This document shows, piece by piece, positions 1 to 7,528 of a stretch of 38,705 nucleotides of DNA. The notes under the pieces are model-generated. The model was not told the DNA's origin. It did no database searches and saw only the letters and a program-made list of their open reading frames with translations. The stretch covers positions 1-38,705 of the IMG/VR virus record IMGVR_UViG_3300023099_000118. One strand, written 5' to 3'. This DNA is from a virus. The translations under genes and the position numbers were made by a program. Numbering within the stretch: the stretch's first letter is position 1; every line of letters starts with the position of its first letter.

Positions 1-228
1 CTATCTTGTGTGTGATCTTTCCTGATAATCCGGATAGTGTCCCCAAGCTGGGGCAGGGAAAGATTTCTGGCCGGTGGGTGTGATTTCCCAGTCTATGCCG
101 ACATCAATTTGATTTTTTGACGTGCTATGGGAAATTTTTAGAGTGCCATTTTCAATTTTCCAATGTTCCCTGAGGAGTAGCTCTCGATTGTCGTATATAC
201 CTGGTTCTTTAGGTTTTGCGGTCAGCAT
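1..228 (-). CDS. Small hypothetical protein downstream of integrase
   Basis: Complete 75-residue leftward frame with its stop at the window edge. It lies 15 bases beyond the integrase stop and is probably the last gene of the leftward transcript or the first gene past it. The protein is hydrophilic, with no signal peptide, membrane segment or motif I recognise. No clear Shine-Dalgarno sequence precedes its ATG. It could be a phage accessory gene near the attachment site or a chance frame. I cannot assign a function. Confidence 0.4.
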   Translation of the reverse strand: MLTAKPKEPGIYDNRELLLREHWKIENGTLKISHSTSKNQIDVGIDWEITPTGQKSFPAPAWGHYPDYQERSHTR

Positions 229-243
229 AGGGTTGTGCTCATG

Positions 244-1263
244 TTACTTTGTCGATGGAATAATGCCCGGCTTACGATCATAAACCGCCTGCATTTTCTT
301 GCTGCGGTGGCCGCCTGCCTTGTTGTTGTGGTCGCTCACGCCTTTGGCTTTTATATCATGAAACGTAAATCTTTCCTTTAGGCCTTCGTCCATTGCCTGC
401 CGCATCACGCGCGCCCACGCAGTTTTAAACGATTCCTTTGGGATGGCGGCGCCGGTTTTGCTGTGGAAAATGGGGCGCTTTAGGCTGGTGGGTGCCTCAG
501 GGAATAGGCTGCGGGCCACTGCTAGCGCTTTTCGCAGGCGTTCAGACCAGCCGGTCACTTCAGCGATACTTCCCTTGGTGCGGCGCAGATAGATTCCATC
601 TGCAGTTATATCTGCCTCAGTCAATGCGCGCAATTCAATGGTGCGGGCGCGCATGAGATAGGCGAATTCCATCATGGGTGCCAGGTATGGGTAGCTGCTT
701 TCACTGGCGATCTTATGCACTTTTGCGTATTCCCAGTCCTCGATATAGCGATCGCGTGGCTTTTCGCGGAACTTGCGAACTTGTTTGGCGGGATTCACTT
801 CTACCCAGGCGCGCTCCAGTCCCCAGCTAAATAGGATGCTGAGGTAGCTATGGTGGCGATTGGCAGTGACGATCTTGCCTTGTTCTGATAGGGCGTCCAT
901 AAACTGCCGGATGTGCGGTGCTTTAATGTGGCTTGGCAGCATGTGGCCAAAAACGCGGATAATTCGTTTTGAATAGTGGTTGTAGTCTGCCTGGGTGTTG
1001 GGGGACAGTACAACAAACTGAGTGCTGCGATGGTATGCAGCGATCAGGCTGGTCATATCGTCCACGGCTGGTGGAGTCTCTTTTATTTTGGCGAGCTGCG
1101 CCCATACCTCAGCCTTGGTTGCTTCGGTCTCGATGCCGTCCGCAGGTAAAAAGCAAAGTTTTATGGTCTCCCCGGATGCTGGCCGGTACTCGTAGCGCGA
1201 CCTCCCTCTATATACGCGTGGCGGGAGCCATTTATCTTTTTCGTTCGATCTTGTGCCTACCAT
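244..1263 (-). CDS. int: Tyrosine recombinase (phage integrase)
   Basis: Site-specific recombinase of 339 residues that integrates and excises the phage. Residues 10-55 (WLPPRVYRGR, then YEYRPASGETIKL) resemble the lambda-Int arm-binding domain. Residues 70-160 form the SAM-like core-binding domain, and the catalytic domain follows. Visible active-site residues are R207 (ARTIELRAL), K230 (RRTKG), H302 (TFHDIKAKG), H319 (GGHRS) and the nucleophile Y328 (AVYDRK). The usual HxxR arginine is replaced by K305. It lies 10 bases after the DUF4224 gene in the leftward operon. The family assignment is firm. The attachment site was not found. Confidence 0.95.
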   Translation of the reverse strand: MVGTRSNEKDKWLPPRVYRGRSRYEYRPASGETIKLCFLPADGIETEATKAEVWAQLAKIKETPPAVDDMTSLIAAYHRSTQFVVLSPNTQADYNHYSKRIIRVFGHMLPSHIKAPHIRQFMDALSEQGKIVTANRHHSYLSILFSWGLERAWVEVNPAKQVRKFREKPRDRYIEDWEYAKVHKIASESSYPYLAPMMEFAYLMRARTIELRALTEADITADGIYLRRTKGSIAEVTGWSERLRKALAVARSLFPEAPTSLKRPIFHSKTGAAIPKESFKTAWARVMRQAMDEGLKERFTFHDIKAKGVSDHNNKAGGHRSKKMQAVYDRKPGIIPSTK

Positions 1264-1273
1264 ATTTTGCTCT

Positions 1274-1489
1274 TTACGCTGCGTGTATCCGTGGGCCTTC
1301 AGTTTGGGCGGTGGCTTTTTCTGCTGAGGATAGCTGCCGATTGTAGGCCTCCCAGCTGAGCGAGGGTTTCCCGTCCGCTCTCAGGGTAAATCGGATGCCA
1401 TTCTTCCGAAGAACTTCACACTGTTTGGCCGGGTGCACGGCTCCGGTTATTTCCTGAAATTCGGTGGGGCTTATTAGGTTGGTGCTCAT
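1274..1489 (-). CDS. DUF4224 domain protein, excisionase-like position
   Basis: The 71-residue protein reads ISPTEFQEITGAVHPAKQ, then LRKNGIRFTLRADGKPS, the pattern of DUF4224 proteins found just upstream of phage integrases. The fold is expected to be a small helix-turn-helix, and a role in excision or in controlling int is inferred from position only. Its ATG overlaps the stop of the ASCH gene by four bases (ATGA), so the two are translationally coupled. It runs directly into the integrase gene. Confidence 0.8.
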   Translation of the reverse strand: MSTNLISPTEFQEITGAVHPAKQCEVLRKNGIRFTLRADGKPSLSWEAYNRQLSSAEKATAQTEGPRIHAA

Positions 1490-2121
1490 GCTGCCTCCTG
1501 AATTCTTTTAAATTCGATTACCCAAACCCAAGGGTTTTGTTGCCAGCTTCCGGGGCCGTTGATGCTATTCCATAACAAGGCGAAAGACGTGCGTTCATCG
1601 GCTGTGTAGTCGCCGGCAATGCCGGAAATCTCTGTGGGCAGGTGTGGCTTTGTGCAGCCTTCGGCTTTTGCATCTGCAGCACTAATGTCTTGCAGTCGCT
1701 CGACACGAACGTTTGTTATTTCCAGCGTAATGCGACTTGCCCAGCGAGGCATGTGGATTGATGGTGTCCATCCGCAGGGAACCGTTTCGTCTGCCCGATA
1801 TTTGCACTCCATAAATTCATTTGCTGAAAAAGTTTCGCGTACCCAAAGGCGATCACCTGGTTTCCCGTTGGGGCATCCGACCGGCTGCCATTTTAGATCA
1901 ACTATTTCACCTGGATGCTCTTGTAATACCCAGCTGCTTTGGTCGGCTCCCGGCAAAAATTGCTTTAGATATTCACTATCAAAAACGCGTGTTGCGCAGC
2001 TCCAGTGTGCATATGATTCCTGCTTCTTGAGTGCTCGCCTCGTTTGGGTTTTGTGGCCATCAAGGATGGCGCGAACCATCGGCGCACTGAACAAAATTGG
2101 GCGAGTTTTTATTTCTCTCAT
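1486..2121 (-). CDS. ASCH/PUA-like phage protein
   Basis: I place the start at the internal ATG at 2121 (MREIKTRPILFSAPMV), not at 2157, because this ATG overlaps the upstream stop as ATGA and follows a GAAGGTG ribosome site. The 211-residue protein has the LFSAPMVRAILDG and KTQTRRALKK opening, a WVRETF motif and the PRWASRITLEI segment of phage ASCH-superfamily proteins, often labelled morphogenetic protein. ASCH folds are related to PUA RNA-binding domains. The actual substrate or role in phages is not known to me. Confidence 0.8.
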   Translation of the reverse strand: MREIKTRPILFSAPMVRAILDGHKTQTRRALKKQESYAHWSCATRVFDSEYLKQFLPGADQSSWVLQEHPGEIVDLKWQPVGCPNGKPGDRLWVRETFSANEFMECKYRADETVPCGWTPSIHMPRWASRITLEITNVRVERLQDISAADAKAEGCTKPHLPTEISGIAGDYTADERTSFALLWNSINGPGSWQQNPWVWVIEFKRIQEAA

Positions 2122-2435
2122 GCTGTCACCTTCAAAGTGCCTGGGCATTGAATACATTCCGCTTCCAGATCATCGACTATTTCGCCGCACTTTGCGCAAG
2201 CGGGTAGGGCTTTCGCGCGGCGTTTAGCAGCGGTGTGCAATTCCTTGGATGAAATAAAAACTTTGATCCGCTTTTGCTTTGTGAGCCAGCGAATCTTTCC
2301 CTTATTTTTTCCGCGAGTGATAGTGTCCGTTAGGCATCCGGTTACGTACATTCCGCCATCCACCGTTTCATAAAGATAAGGTAGCCAGTGTGGAATTTTG
2401 CCAGCCTTTTTAATCGCGAGATTGTCACTGATCAT
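2118..2435 (-). CDS. Hypothetical zinc-ribbon protein
   Basis: The preferred start is the ATG at 2435 (MISDNLAIKKAG), which overlaps the preceding stop as ATGA after a GAGGTG ribosome site; a longer frame to 2456 is less likely. The 105-residue protein carries two Cys pairs near the C-terminus (CAKC and CIQC, about 14 residues apart), enough to bind one zinc. The middle is basic (RGKNKGKIRWLTKQKRIKV), which suggests nucleic acid contact, but I recognise no named family. Confidence 0.6.
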   Translation of the reverse strand: MISDNLAIKKAGKIPHWLPYLYETVDGGMYVTGCLTDTITRGKNKGKIRWLTKQKRIKVFISSKELHTAAKRRAKALPACAKCGEIVDDLEAECIQCPGTLKVTA

Positions 2436-3652
2436 GCTATTTGTTTCACCTCGCAAACTTCGACGGCTTTGACATAGATCGCTTTAATGGTTGTCCAGTC
2501 AATTGTGTGCGGTTCAAATAGTACGCCGGTGCCTTCGCAATCGGCGCATTCAGTTCCATCAGAAAGAGTGCCTTCATTGTCGCATTGGGAGCATGCCACT
2601 TGGACGGATACAAAAAACTCTCCCATTAGTCCAGCTTTACCGCAGTTTTCCGCAGTGAGTGTGCGTGGCATTAGCGCGACGTTATTATCAATATTGATGT
2701 TATCTGCAAGCGCCTTTTCGATTTCCTTCTTGAGCGCGGTTCGATATTGCCCAAGGGTTTGAAAAGTAATTGCGTAAGCATCGCACGCGATTAAATCGGT
2801 AATGGTTTTGCGCAGGTGTGCCGTGTTGGTGTGCAGGGTCATGGTCAATTTGCCAATTGATTTGGATGGTTCCTGCGTCGTGGGTATTGCTTTGCTAAAT
2901 GTCTTTGTGTGATGAGAGCCGGGTGTGTATATCCAGTGGGTTAAAAAGCCGATTTCCTCTTCCTGGCCATCTTCATTGGTGGAGTAAAATTCATCTCCGT
3001 AGCGTTTTGCTTTTGTGTAAAAACGTCCTTTTTCGAGATCACCAAAGCAGTAGCCGGTTACGATGATTTCATCGAATTCAATTGCGGTTTCTATCGGTTC
3101 CCAAGGGTCTTGCACTTCAATTAGAGTGCGGCCATCAACTAGTCCGCGTGCATATCCCTTTTCTTCCTCGCGGCGCAGTGCGATTTGATGATCGCTCTGC
3201 ATTGACTGCATTTTTAAATCTGCTTCGGTTGACTCGTTTAAGATTTGGTATTGCAGCGTGTCTCGTTCGGCAGTCAACGCCTTTACTTTCTCCTCCAGGT
3301 TTCCAATCAATACGCCTGCCTCGGTCATCGACTCACGATGTGCTTTTTTTAAATCCCAGTCGGGATTGAAAGGTTCCTCAAGTGCGGCTTTATCGATGAC
3401 TTCTTGAGTTGGTTGGCCAACAGATATCGATACAACTGGATGTACATCACCAAATACCCATAGGTGCAGTGGCATACCTATATTTAATAACTTTAAGTCT
3501 TCACTTTCTGGCTGCCATTCGGAAATCATCACTGGGCCATTTTCTGAGGCTGAATCAATTACAGGCAGTCCGACGCATTCTTCTTTTGATTGGTCCCAGT
3601 TGGATGGTGCGCCCAATATGCGGGTGTGGCCGTTGATTTTGTTAATTTCCAT
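2432..3652 (-). CDS. Phage protein with DUF551-like segment and C-terminal Cys-rich zinc motif
   Basis: The start is placed at the ATG at 3652 (MEINKINGHTR), preceded by GGAGATAATC, giving 406 residues. The N-terminal third has no clear match. A short coiled coil (about 105-160) is followed by a segment opening DPWEPIETAIEFDEIIVTG and ending THWIYTPG, which resembles DUF551. Near the C-terminus are CSQCDNEG and CADCEGTG, the CxxCxxxG pattern of DnaJ-type zinc fingers. It looks like a mosaic of phage early modules and I cannot give a biochemical role. Confidence 0.6.
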   Translation of the reverse strand: MEINKINGHTRILGAPSNWDQSKEECVGLPVIDSASENGPVMISEWQPESEDLKLLNIGMPLHLWVFGDVHPVVSISVGQPTQEVIDKAALEEPFNPDWDLKKAHRESMTEAGVLIGNLEEKVKALTAERDTLQYQILNESTEADLKMQSMQSDHQIALRREEEKGYARGLVDGRTLIEVQDPWEPIETAIEFDEIIVTGYCFGDLEKGRFYTKAKRYGDEFYSTNEDGQEEEIGFLTHWIYTPGSHHTKTFSKAIPTTQEPSKSIGKLTMTLHTNTAHLRKTITDLIACDAYAITFQTLGQYRTALKKEIEKALADNINIDNNVALMPRTLTAENCGKAGLMGEFFVSVQVACSQCDNEGTLSDGTECADCEGTGVLFEPHTIDWTTIKAIYVKAVEVCEVKQIA

Positions 3653-3654
3653 GA

Positions 3655-3999
3655 TTATCTCCAAATGAAGCATTCAAAGCCGTAATCGAGCTTTGGAAAG
3701 TTGTTGTAAAAGGTATCGATATCGTCGTCGCTAGTGTTGTCGTTGACGCTCAGTAAAAAAGTGGCCCAATGTTCGTAAAGTTCATTAATCGCTTTATCCA
3801 TTAACTCATTTGCGGTTTGCTCCAGTACGGGCAATAGGTCCTGCAGCATGATGGGTTGATCAACTAATATTTCGTCGCTGTCTTTGGTGTTTGTAAATGG
3901 CAGCTTGACCCATGCAACAACGCGAAAACGATTTTTCCCGCGTGGGATGTAATGTTGTTTGCGCGTGTTGGGTGCGCGGAATATAAAAAATGGATGCAT
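3655..3999 (-). CDS. Hypothetical early protein
   Basis: A 114-residue acidic protein starting MHPFFIFRAPN. Its ATG overlaps the methyltransferase stop as TAATG after GGAAGGCGGCC, so the upstream longer frame (to 4068) is unlikely to be used. No motif is recognised. The C-terminal half is rich in Asp and Asn (NDNTSDDDIDTFYNN). It lies within the tight leftward operon directly after the DNA methyltransferase, with two bases between its stop and the next start. Confidence 0.55.
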   Translation of the reverse strand: MHPFFIFRAPNTRKQHYIPRGKNRFRVVAWVKLPFTNTKDSDEILVDQPIMLQDLLPVLEQTANELMDKAINELYEHWATFLLSVNDNTSDDDIDTFYNNFPKLDYGFECFIWR

Positions 4000-5558
4000 T
4001 AGGCCGCCTTCCTGATTTCTTGCGTGTTGTAATTCGCGCGCACTAGCGCTTCGGATAATGCAGGGCAAACACTGTTGCCGCAGCGTGCAACCTGTTTGTA
4101 TTTTGGTATCGAATTACCTTCGGCATCGCGATCAATGATGTAATCGCGCGGGAATCCTTGGGCGGCAAATAATTCGTGCGGCTCCAGCATGCGCATGCCG
4201 ATATCGACTATTTGATATTGCTCGCCGCGTACCGTTACCAATCCAAACCTGTCTTGTGCGGTAACCGTGTGCAATGGCTCGCGCAGGCCCACGCCTTCTT
4301 TTTCGTTGCCGTAATACTTAATAAGGAATGCGCGCACTTCACCAACGTGGCCGCCACCAGCGGTTAAAGTTGGCAGTGGTTGCTCCACGCTGCGCGCGTC
4401 GCAGTTGTTTCTCAGGTGCAGCAGGTGCGTTGTGACAAGTGCGTTGTGATCAACGGCTGTCACCGTGGGTAATGGATCGTCAATAGCCGCTCCGGCGCCG
4501 CTGTAATTTCCGCCGTAGTGTTTTGCCAAAAATGTTGAGACAACGGCGAATCCGGGAGAGGCGGTAATGGTTCGGGTCGGCTCTTCCGTTGTCCATGTAT
4601 TGGGCCCGCGACCCGTTGTTTTGCTGTTGGCGCAATTCACGATAACTGGTGTGACTAGGCAGTGTTCTGCCTTGGTGGTGATGGTTGTTAATGGCTGGCC
4701 AGTTTCGTATTGCATGCCTGAGCCGCCAAAACCCTGTTGGCCAATGCGTACCACAAACGGTTTTGGGTTATCGATAACGTAGCGCTGGATGCCGCGCGCA
4801 ATTCGGCGCAAGGTGTTTTCTGCCAGTGATTTTTTGCGGGAAAAAATTGAAGGGCATGGAATTGACCAGTCAATAATATCCGCAGCGGTTTTCCATCTTT
4901 TTAGCCCAGACTTTTTAAAATCCAGTCGCGCCGGATTTCCGTGCGTTGGTCTTGGCCAAACGATTGGCTGGCCATCGCAACGGGCGATTAGGAAAAAGCG
5001 TTTGCGAATGGTGGGCGCGCCGAAGTCGCTGGCAATCAGATTGCGATGATCGACTGTGTAGCCAAGCTGCTCCAGTTGCCGTTTAAAGCTGGCGAATGTT
5101 TTGCCTTTGCGTGCAGGGCAGGGCTTGCCATCGATCACCGGCCCCCACGTTTTAAATTCTTCAACGTTTTCCAGCATGATAATGCGCGGCTTTACCGTCG
5201 CAGCCCAGCGCATTGCAACCCATGCCAAACCACGTATTTCTTTGTTTACGGGCGTTGCGCCTTTGGCCTTGGAAAAGTGCTTGCAGTCCGGACTAAACCA
5301 CGCCAAGCCAACCGGCTGGCCGTTAGTGACTTCGCGCGGGTTTATATCCCACACGCTTTCGCAATAGTGCTTAGTGTGTGGGTGGTTAATGGTGTGCATT
5401 GCTATCGCATCCGGATCATGATTGATGGCGATATCTACCGGGCGACCAAGTGCCGCTTCAATACCAGTGCTCGCGCCGCCGCCGCCCGCGAAGTTGTCCA
5501 CGATAATTTCATCAAGCCATAAATTGCATTGGGGGCTTGTTCGATAACTGGTTAACAT
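3999..5558 (-). CDS. dcm: C5-cytosine DNA methyltransferase
   Basis: A 519-residue methyltransferase that puts a methyl group on C5 of cytosine in DNA, probably shielding phage DNA from restriction. Motif I is DNFAGGGGAST (21-31). Motif IV is WFSPDCKHFSKAKG with catalytic C92, the usual PPC being PDC. ENV is at 130-132 and the RxR motif VIII at 185-187. GNSVCP near the C-terminus is motif X. Between motifs VIII and X, five repeats of a P-L-x-T-[IVL]-T-A pattern fill a long target-recognition region. No restriction endonuclease gene lies beside it, so this is an orphan enzyme. AGGACTAAAA precedes the ATG. Confidence 0.93.
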   Translation of the reverse strand: MLTSYRTSPQCNLWLDEIIVDNFAGGGGASTGIEAALGRPVDIAINHDPDAIAMHTINHPHTKHYCESVWDINPREVTNGQPVGLAWFSPDCKHFSKAKGATPVNKEIRGLAWVAMRWAATVKPRIIMLENVEEFKTWGPVIDGKPCPARKGKTFASFKRQLEQLGYTVDHRNLIASDFGAPTIRKRFFLIARCDGQPIVWPRPTHGNPARLDFKKSGLKRWKTAADIIDWSIPCPSIFSRKKSLAENTLRRIARGIQRYVIDNPKPFVVRIGQQGFGGSGMQYETGQPLTTITTKAEHCLVTPVIVNCANSKTTGRGPNTWTTEEPTRTITASPGFAVVSTFLAKHYGGNYSGAGAAIDDPLPTVTAVDHNALVTTHLLHLRNNCDARSVEQPLPTLTAGGGHVGEVRAFLIKYYGNEKEGVGLREPLHTVTAQDRFGLVTVRGEQYQIVDIGMRMLEPHELFAAQGFPRDYIIDRDAEGNSIPKYKQVARCGNSVCPALSEALVRANYNTQEIRKAA

Positions 5559-5572
5559 TTTTAGTCCTGTTT

Positions 5573-5590
5573 TGTAGGAAATTTCCTACA
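5573..5590. promoter_or_regulatory. Perfect 18-bp palindrome upstream of dcm
   Basis: TGTAGGAAATTTCCTACA is a perfect palindrome ending 15 bases before the methyltransferase start. The place and perfect symmetry suit a dimeric DNA-binding protein, and it may be an operator controlling dcm. As RNA it could only form a hairpin with almost no loop, and no T-run follows, so it is not a terminator. The binding partner is unknown. Confidence 0.45.
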
Positions 5591-5677
5591 GCTTAATTAG
5601 CAATTTGCCACTGCCTTTGTCTTGTGAAGCTAAATACAATGGTGTCACTCGCGTCCTGCGGGTGGTAGGAAGAATCT

Positions 5678-5716
5678 AAACGCCGGTGCCATAGGGATAT
5701 GGGCTGGCGTTTTTCT
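5678..5716. terminator. Hairpin terminator between dcm and the small membrane genes
   Basis: AAACGCC (5678-5684) pairs with GGCGTTT (5706-5712), with a few further G-U and G-C pairs inside and a loop of about 15 bases. A T-rich run (TTTTTCTTTTC) follows on the plus strand and a weaker TTTAGATTCTT on the minus strand. It starts just after the stop of the leftward 36-residue gene, so it may damp leftward transcription before dcm or stop rightward antisense transcription. Confidence 0.5.
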
Positions 5717-5719
5717 TTT

Positions 5720-5830
5720 CTACTTAAAAAGTCTGTCGCGGTAATCGCGCAGCTCTTCGATGTCTTCCGGCCGCACAATTGTGAAAATCACCAGCGCTAA
5801 AAACATTCCTATAACTGCCATTGATTCCAT
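5720..5830 (-). CDS. Small single-span membrane protein
   Basis: 36 residues beginning MESMAVIGMFLALVIFTIV and ending in a charged tail (EDIEELRDYRDRLF). This gives one membrane helix with a basic and acidic cytoplasmic tail. The start follows the stop of the neighbouring 35-residue gene by one base (TGA A ATG), so the two are translated together. It is too small to name. Paired one-helix phage peptides can act as host-membrane modifiers, but that is speculation. Confidence 0.5.
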   Translation of the reverse strand: MESMAVIGMFLALVIFTIVRPEDIEELRDYRDRLFK

Positions 5831-5831
5831 T

Positions 5832-5939
5832 TCAGTTGTTCCAGATGTAACCGCAGCCAATGCCAACGGCCAGTTGTAAAAAAGTGATGGCCAACATGAA
5901 TGCAATTGCCTGGCCTTTTGTGTATGGGTGCGTTTTCAT
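5832..5939 (-). CDS. Small single-span membrane protein
   Basis: 35 residues, MKTHPYTKGQAIAFMLAITF then LQLAVGIGCGYIWNN, with one clear membrane helix. A very good ribosome site (CACAGGAGCACAAC) precedes the ATG at 5939, which selects this start over the longer frame reaching 6053. It forms a two-gene unit with the next 36-residue membrane protein. It lies downstream of a cluster of hairpins that separates the pair from DUF2303. Function unknown. Confidence 0.55.
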   Translation of the reverse strand: MKTHPYTKGQAIAFMLAITFLQLAVGIGCGYIWNN

Positions 5940-5962
5940 GTTGTGCTCCTGTGTGGGGTAAA

Positions 5963-5982
5963 ACCCGCCGTTGCCAGCGGGT
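5963..5982 (-). terminator. Weak hairpin terminator
   Basis: ACCCGC pairs with GCGGGT around an eight-base loop. Read leftward it is followed by four T residues. It is the last of three hairpins met by leftward transcripts between DUF2303 and the small membrane genes, and probably only lowers downstream expression. Confidence 0.4.
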
Positions 5983-6009
5983 ACCACTTTCTGTGTTGCG
6001 TATGTCGGC

Positions 6010-6071
6010 GCAACCTTAAAAACTCTGTGTGCAAAGTGTTTAAGGTTGCCCACTGGTGAGGGGCCAGTGGG
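6010..6071 (-). terminator. Two adjoining hairpins after DUF2303
   Basis: GCAACCTTAAA (6010-6020) pairs with TTTAAGGTTGC (6039-6049), and CCCACTGG (6049-6056) pairs with CCAGTGGG (6064-6071). The two stems compete for base 6049. They start nine bases after the DUF2303 stop in the leftward direction. No strong T-run follows either, so they may stabilise or process the mRNA rather than end it. Confidence 0.4.
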
Positions 6072-6079
6072 ATCCCGTT

Positions 6080-6925
6080 TTAAACTGGTGGAATGGCGTG
6101 TACCAGGTGGCCAATCTGCTTGCCTTCATTAATTTTGTTTACGACGTCATTAAACGCGTCGTCTACAAATACATGCGGGCGAATGAGTGTGTACCACATG
6201 GTTAAACCGCCTTGAGCAATCCGGTACCGGAAACGGGCTTCAACCATGTAAGCGGCACCTTTCATAAACGGTGCAACCACTAAGCTGATTTTTTCCGGTA
6301 TTTGTAGTTGCGCGGTTACACCGGCTTGGCCTTCGATTTTTTCGGTAAAGTTGAACTGCACTTCGCCGTTGTCTAACCGGATTGCGCTTCTAAAATCGGT
6401 GCTGCTACTCGCTTTTAATGTGGAGGCAATTTGCAACATGGTCGCGCCGTCTGGCTCGGTAATTTCTTTCAGGTTTTCTTCAATGAACAAGGCAAATTGT
6501 TCTTGCTCCATTTTCTTATTGTTGAATTCCATCCATGCGCCCCATTCTTTAGTTTTGGGGCATTTGTAAAACGCGGTGTGGCGTTTCCATGCTGGGGCGT
6601 CTGGCGCTTCGTGGTAGTCAAAAACGGCGGTTAGCGTTGATTCTTTGTCATTCACAAAAATGGTGCTGCTTTCGGTGGCATAGCGATTGAAGTACTCGAT
6701 AAAACTTTCTTCGGTGAGCAGCTCAATGCTTTGCTTCAAGTGGCGAGGGCGGGCAAGCTGACCTTCGACTAACGCGCTCAAGTCGTGCACTTTCATATCA
6801 TCGGGAACGATGAATACCGGTACATCATTTACCTGTGTTTGAATCACCTGTTTTTTTCCGAATTCAATCGCGGATTGAAAATCGAATGCGGCTGGTATGT
6901 TAGATAATGCCTCTGACTGTTCCAT
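6080..6925 (-). CDS. DUF2303 family protein (YfdQ-like)
   Basis: The 281-residue protein matches DUF2303, the family of YfdQ in the E. coli CPS-53 prophage. Recognisable parts are the opening with FDFQSAIEFGKKQ, a DLSALVEGQLARPRH segment, TAVFDYHEA, WGAWMEF, and the C-terminal RFRYRIAQGGLTMWY followed by a run on removing intervals (PHVFVDDAFNDVV). DUF2303 proteins are common early phage proteins of unknown function. AGGAGAAACC precedes the ATG. It follows the 123-residue gene by 29 bases, an arrangement like yfdP-yfdQ. Confidence 0.9.
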   Translation of the reverse strand: MEQSEALSNIPAAFDFQSAIEFGKKQVIQTQVNDVPVFIVPDDMKVHDLSALVEGQLARPRHLKQSIELLTEESFIEYFNRYATESSTIFVNDKESTLTAVFDYHEAPDAPAWKRHTAFYKCPKTKEWGAWMEFNNKKMEQEQFALFIEENLKEITEPDGATMLQIASTLKASSSTDFRSAIRLDNGEVQFNFTEKIEGQAGVTAQLQIPEKISLVVAPFMKGAAYMVEARFRYRIAQGGLTMWYTLIRPHVFVDDAFNDVVNKINEGKQIGHLVHAIPPV

Positions 6926-6954
6926 GGTTTCTCCTATAGCTAATTTGGTGCGGG

Positions 6955-7326
6955 TTAAAGGGTTTTCACTTCTTTTGTTGGTTCATCAACAAGCTTGGTA
7001 ATTTGCGGTGTGGCGGGAACGATTTTTAAATCCAGCGTGCCTTGTGCTGGATCAGTACGTTGCAGGTTGCCCTCGGGTGTGCCCCAGAAAATCGTGTCGC
7101 CAATTGCGAGCTCCGGCTTTTTCACTTTAATTTCCGGGCGCAGGAAGTACTGGCCAGAATCGCCTTTGTCCGGGCGCACGGTGATGGTTAAAGTGATTGA
7201 GCCTTTTTGCTCGGTCTCGCGACACGATTGAATTAACTCGTTGAGTTTTTCGCTCAATTCCTCTTGGGTTTTTCCGTTGCGGATTTGCCCAATGGTGTAA
7301 GCGTAAAGGTCTTGTCTAGTTCCCAT
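6955..7326 (-). CDS. Conserved phage early protein upstream of DUF2303
   Basis: 123 residues, MGTRQDLYAYTIGQIRNGKT at the start, then a beta-rich part (GSITLTITVRPDKGDSGQYF). It holds the place that yfdP holds beside yfdQ in E. coli; I claim the position only, not homology. The start is well supported by GGAGGTAAAA, and its ATG lies inside the end of the upstream gene. The even strand content and lack of motifs suggest a small binding protein. Function unknown. Confidence 0.6.
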   Translation of the reverse strand: MGTRQDLYAYTIGQIRNGKTQEELSEKLNELIQSCRETEQKGSITLTITVRPDKGDSGQYFLRPEIKVKKPELAIGDTIFWGTPEGNLQRTDPAQGTLDLKIVPATPQITKLVDEPTKEVKTL

Positions 7327-7528
7327 TTTTACCTCCGTTTTCAGTTAGATGATCTTCACAAATTTGTACTGCTTCTTTGATCGTTGGTGCCGAACCCAGT
7401 GATGGTTTTGCAGTGCTGGCACCTGGTGGCCATGCTGTGTATCGCCCTGCTGCGCCTTCTGGGCCCTTAGTAACTCGGTAGTGCTTATCGCTCTCGATGT
7501 AGTGAGCGTCTTTCTCTTCCCAGTGCAT
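7316..7528 (-). CDS. Hypothetical early protein
   Basis: A 70-residue soluble protein (MHWEEKDAHYIESDKHYRVT) with a central Gly/Ala/Pro-rich stretch and a helical C-terminus (IKEAVQICEDHL). Its ATG overlaps the upstream KilAC gene stop as TAATG after an AAGGCGGG ribosome site, and its own end overlaps the next start by 11 bases. The overlaps support a real gene. No family recognised. Confidence 0.55.
   Translation of the reverse strand: MHWEEKDAHYIESDKHYRVTKGPEGAAGRYTAWPPGASTAKPSLGSAPTIKEAVQICEDHLTENGGKNGN

Noticed and set aside
1-243. attL attachment site search beside the integrase
   Set aside because: No tRNA end or direct repeat partner is visible in the window. The right end lies outside.
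1619-2227. 202-residue open frame on the plus strand
   Set aside because: It lies antisense to the ASCH and zinc-ribbon genes, lacks a ribosome site and has a Ser/Arg/Cys-rich composition typical of a shadow frame.
5593-5778. 61-residue leftward frame between dcm and the membrane genes
   Set aside because: It spans the terminator hairpin and part of the 36-residue gene, and has no ribosome site. I treat the interval as non-coding.
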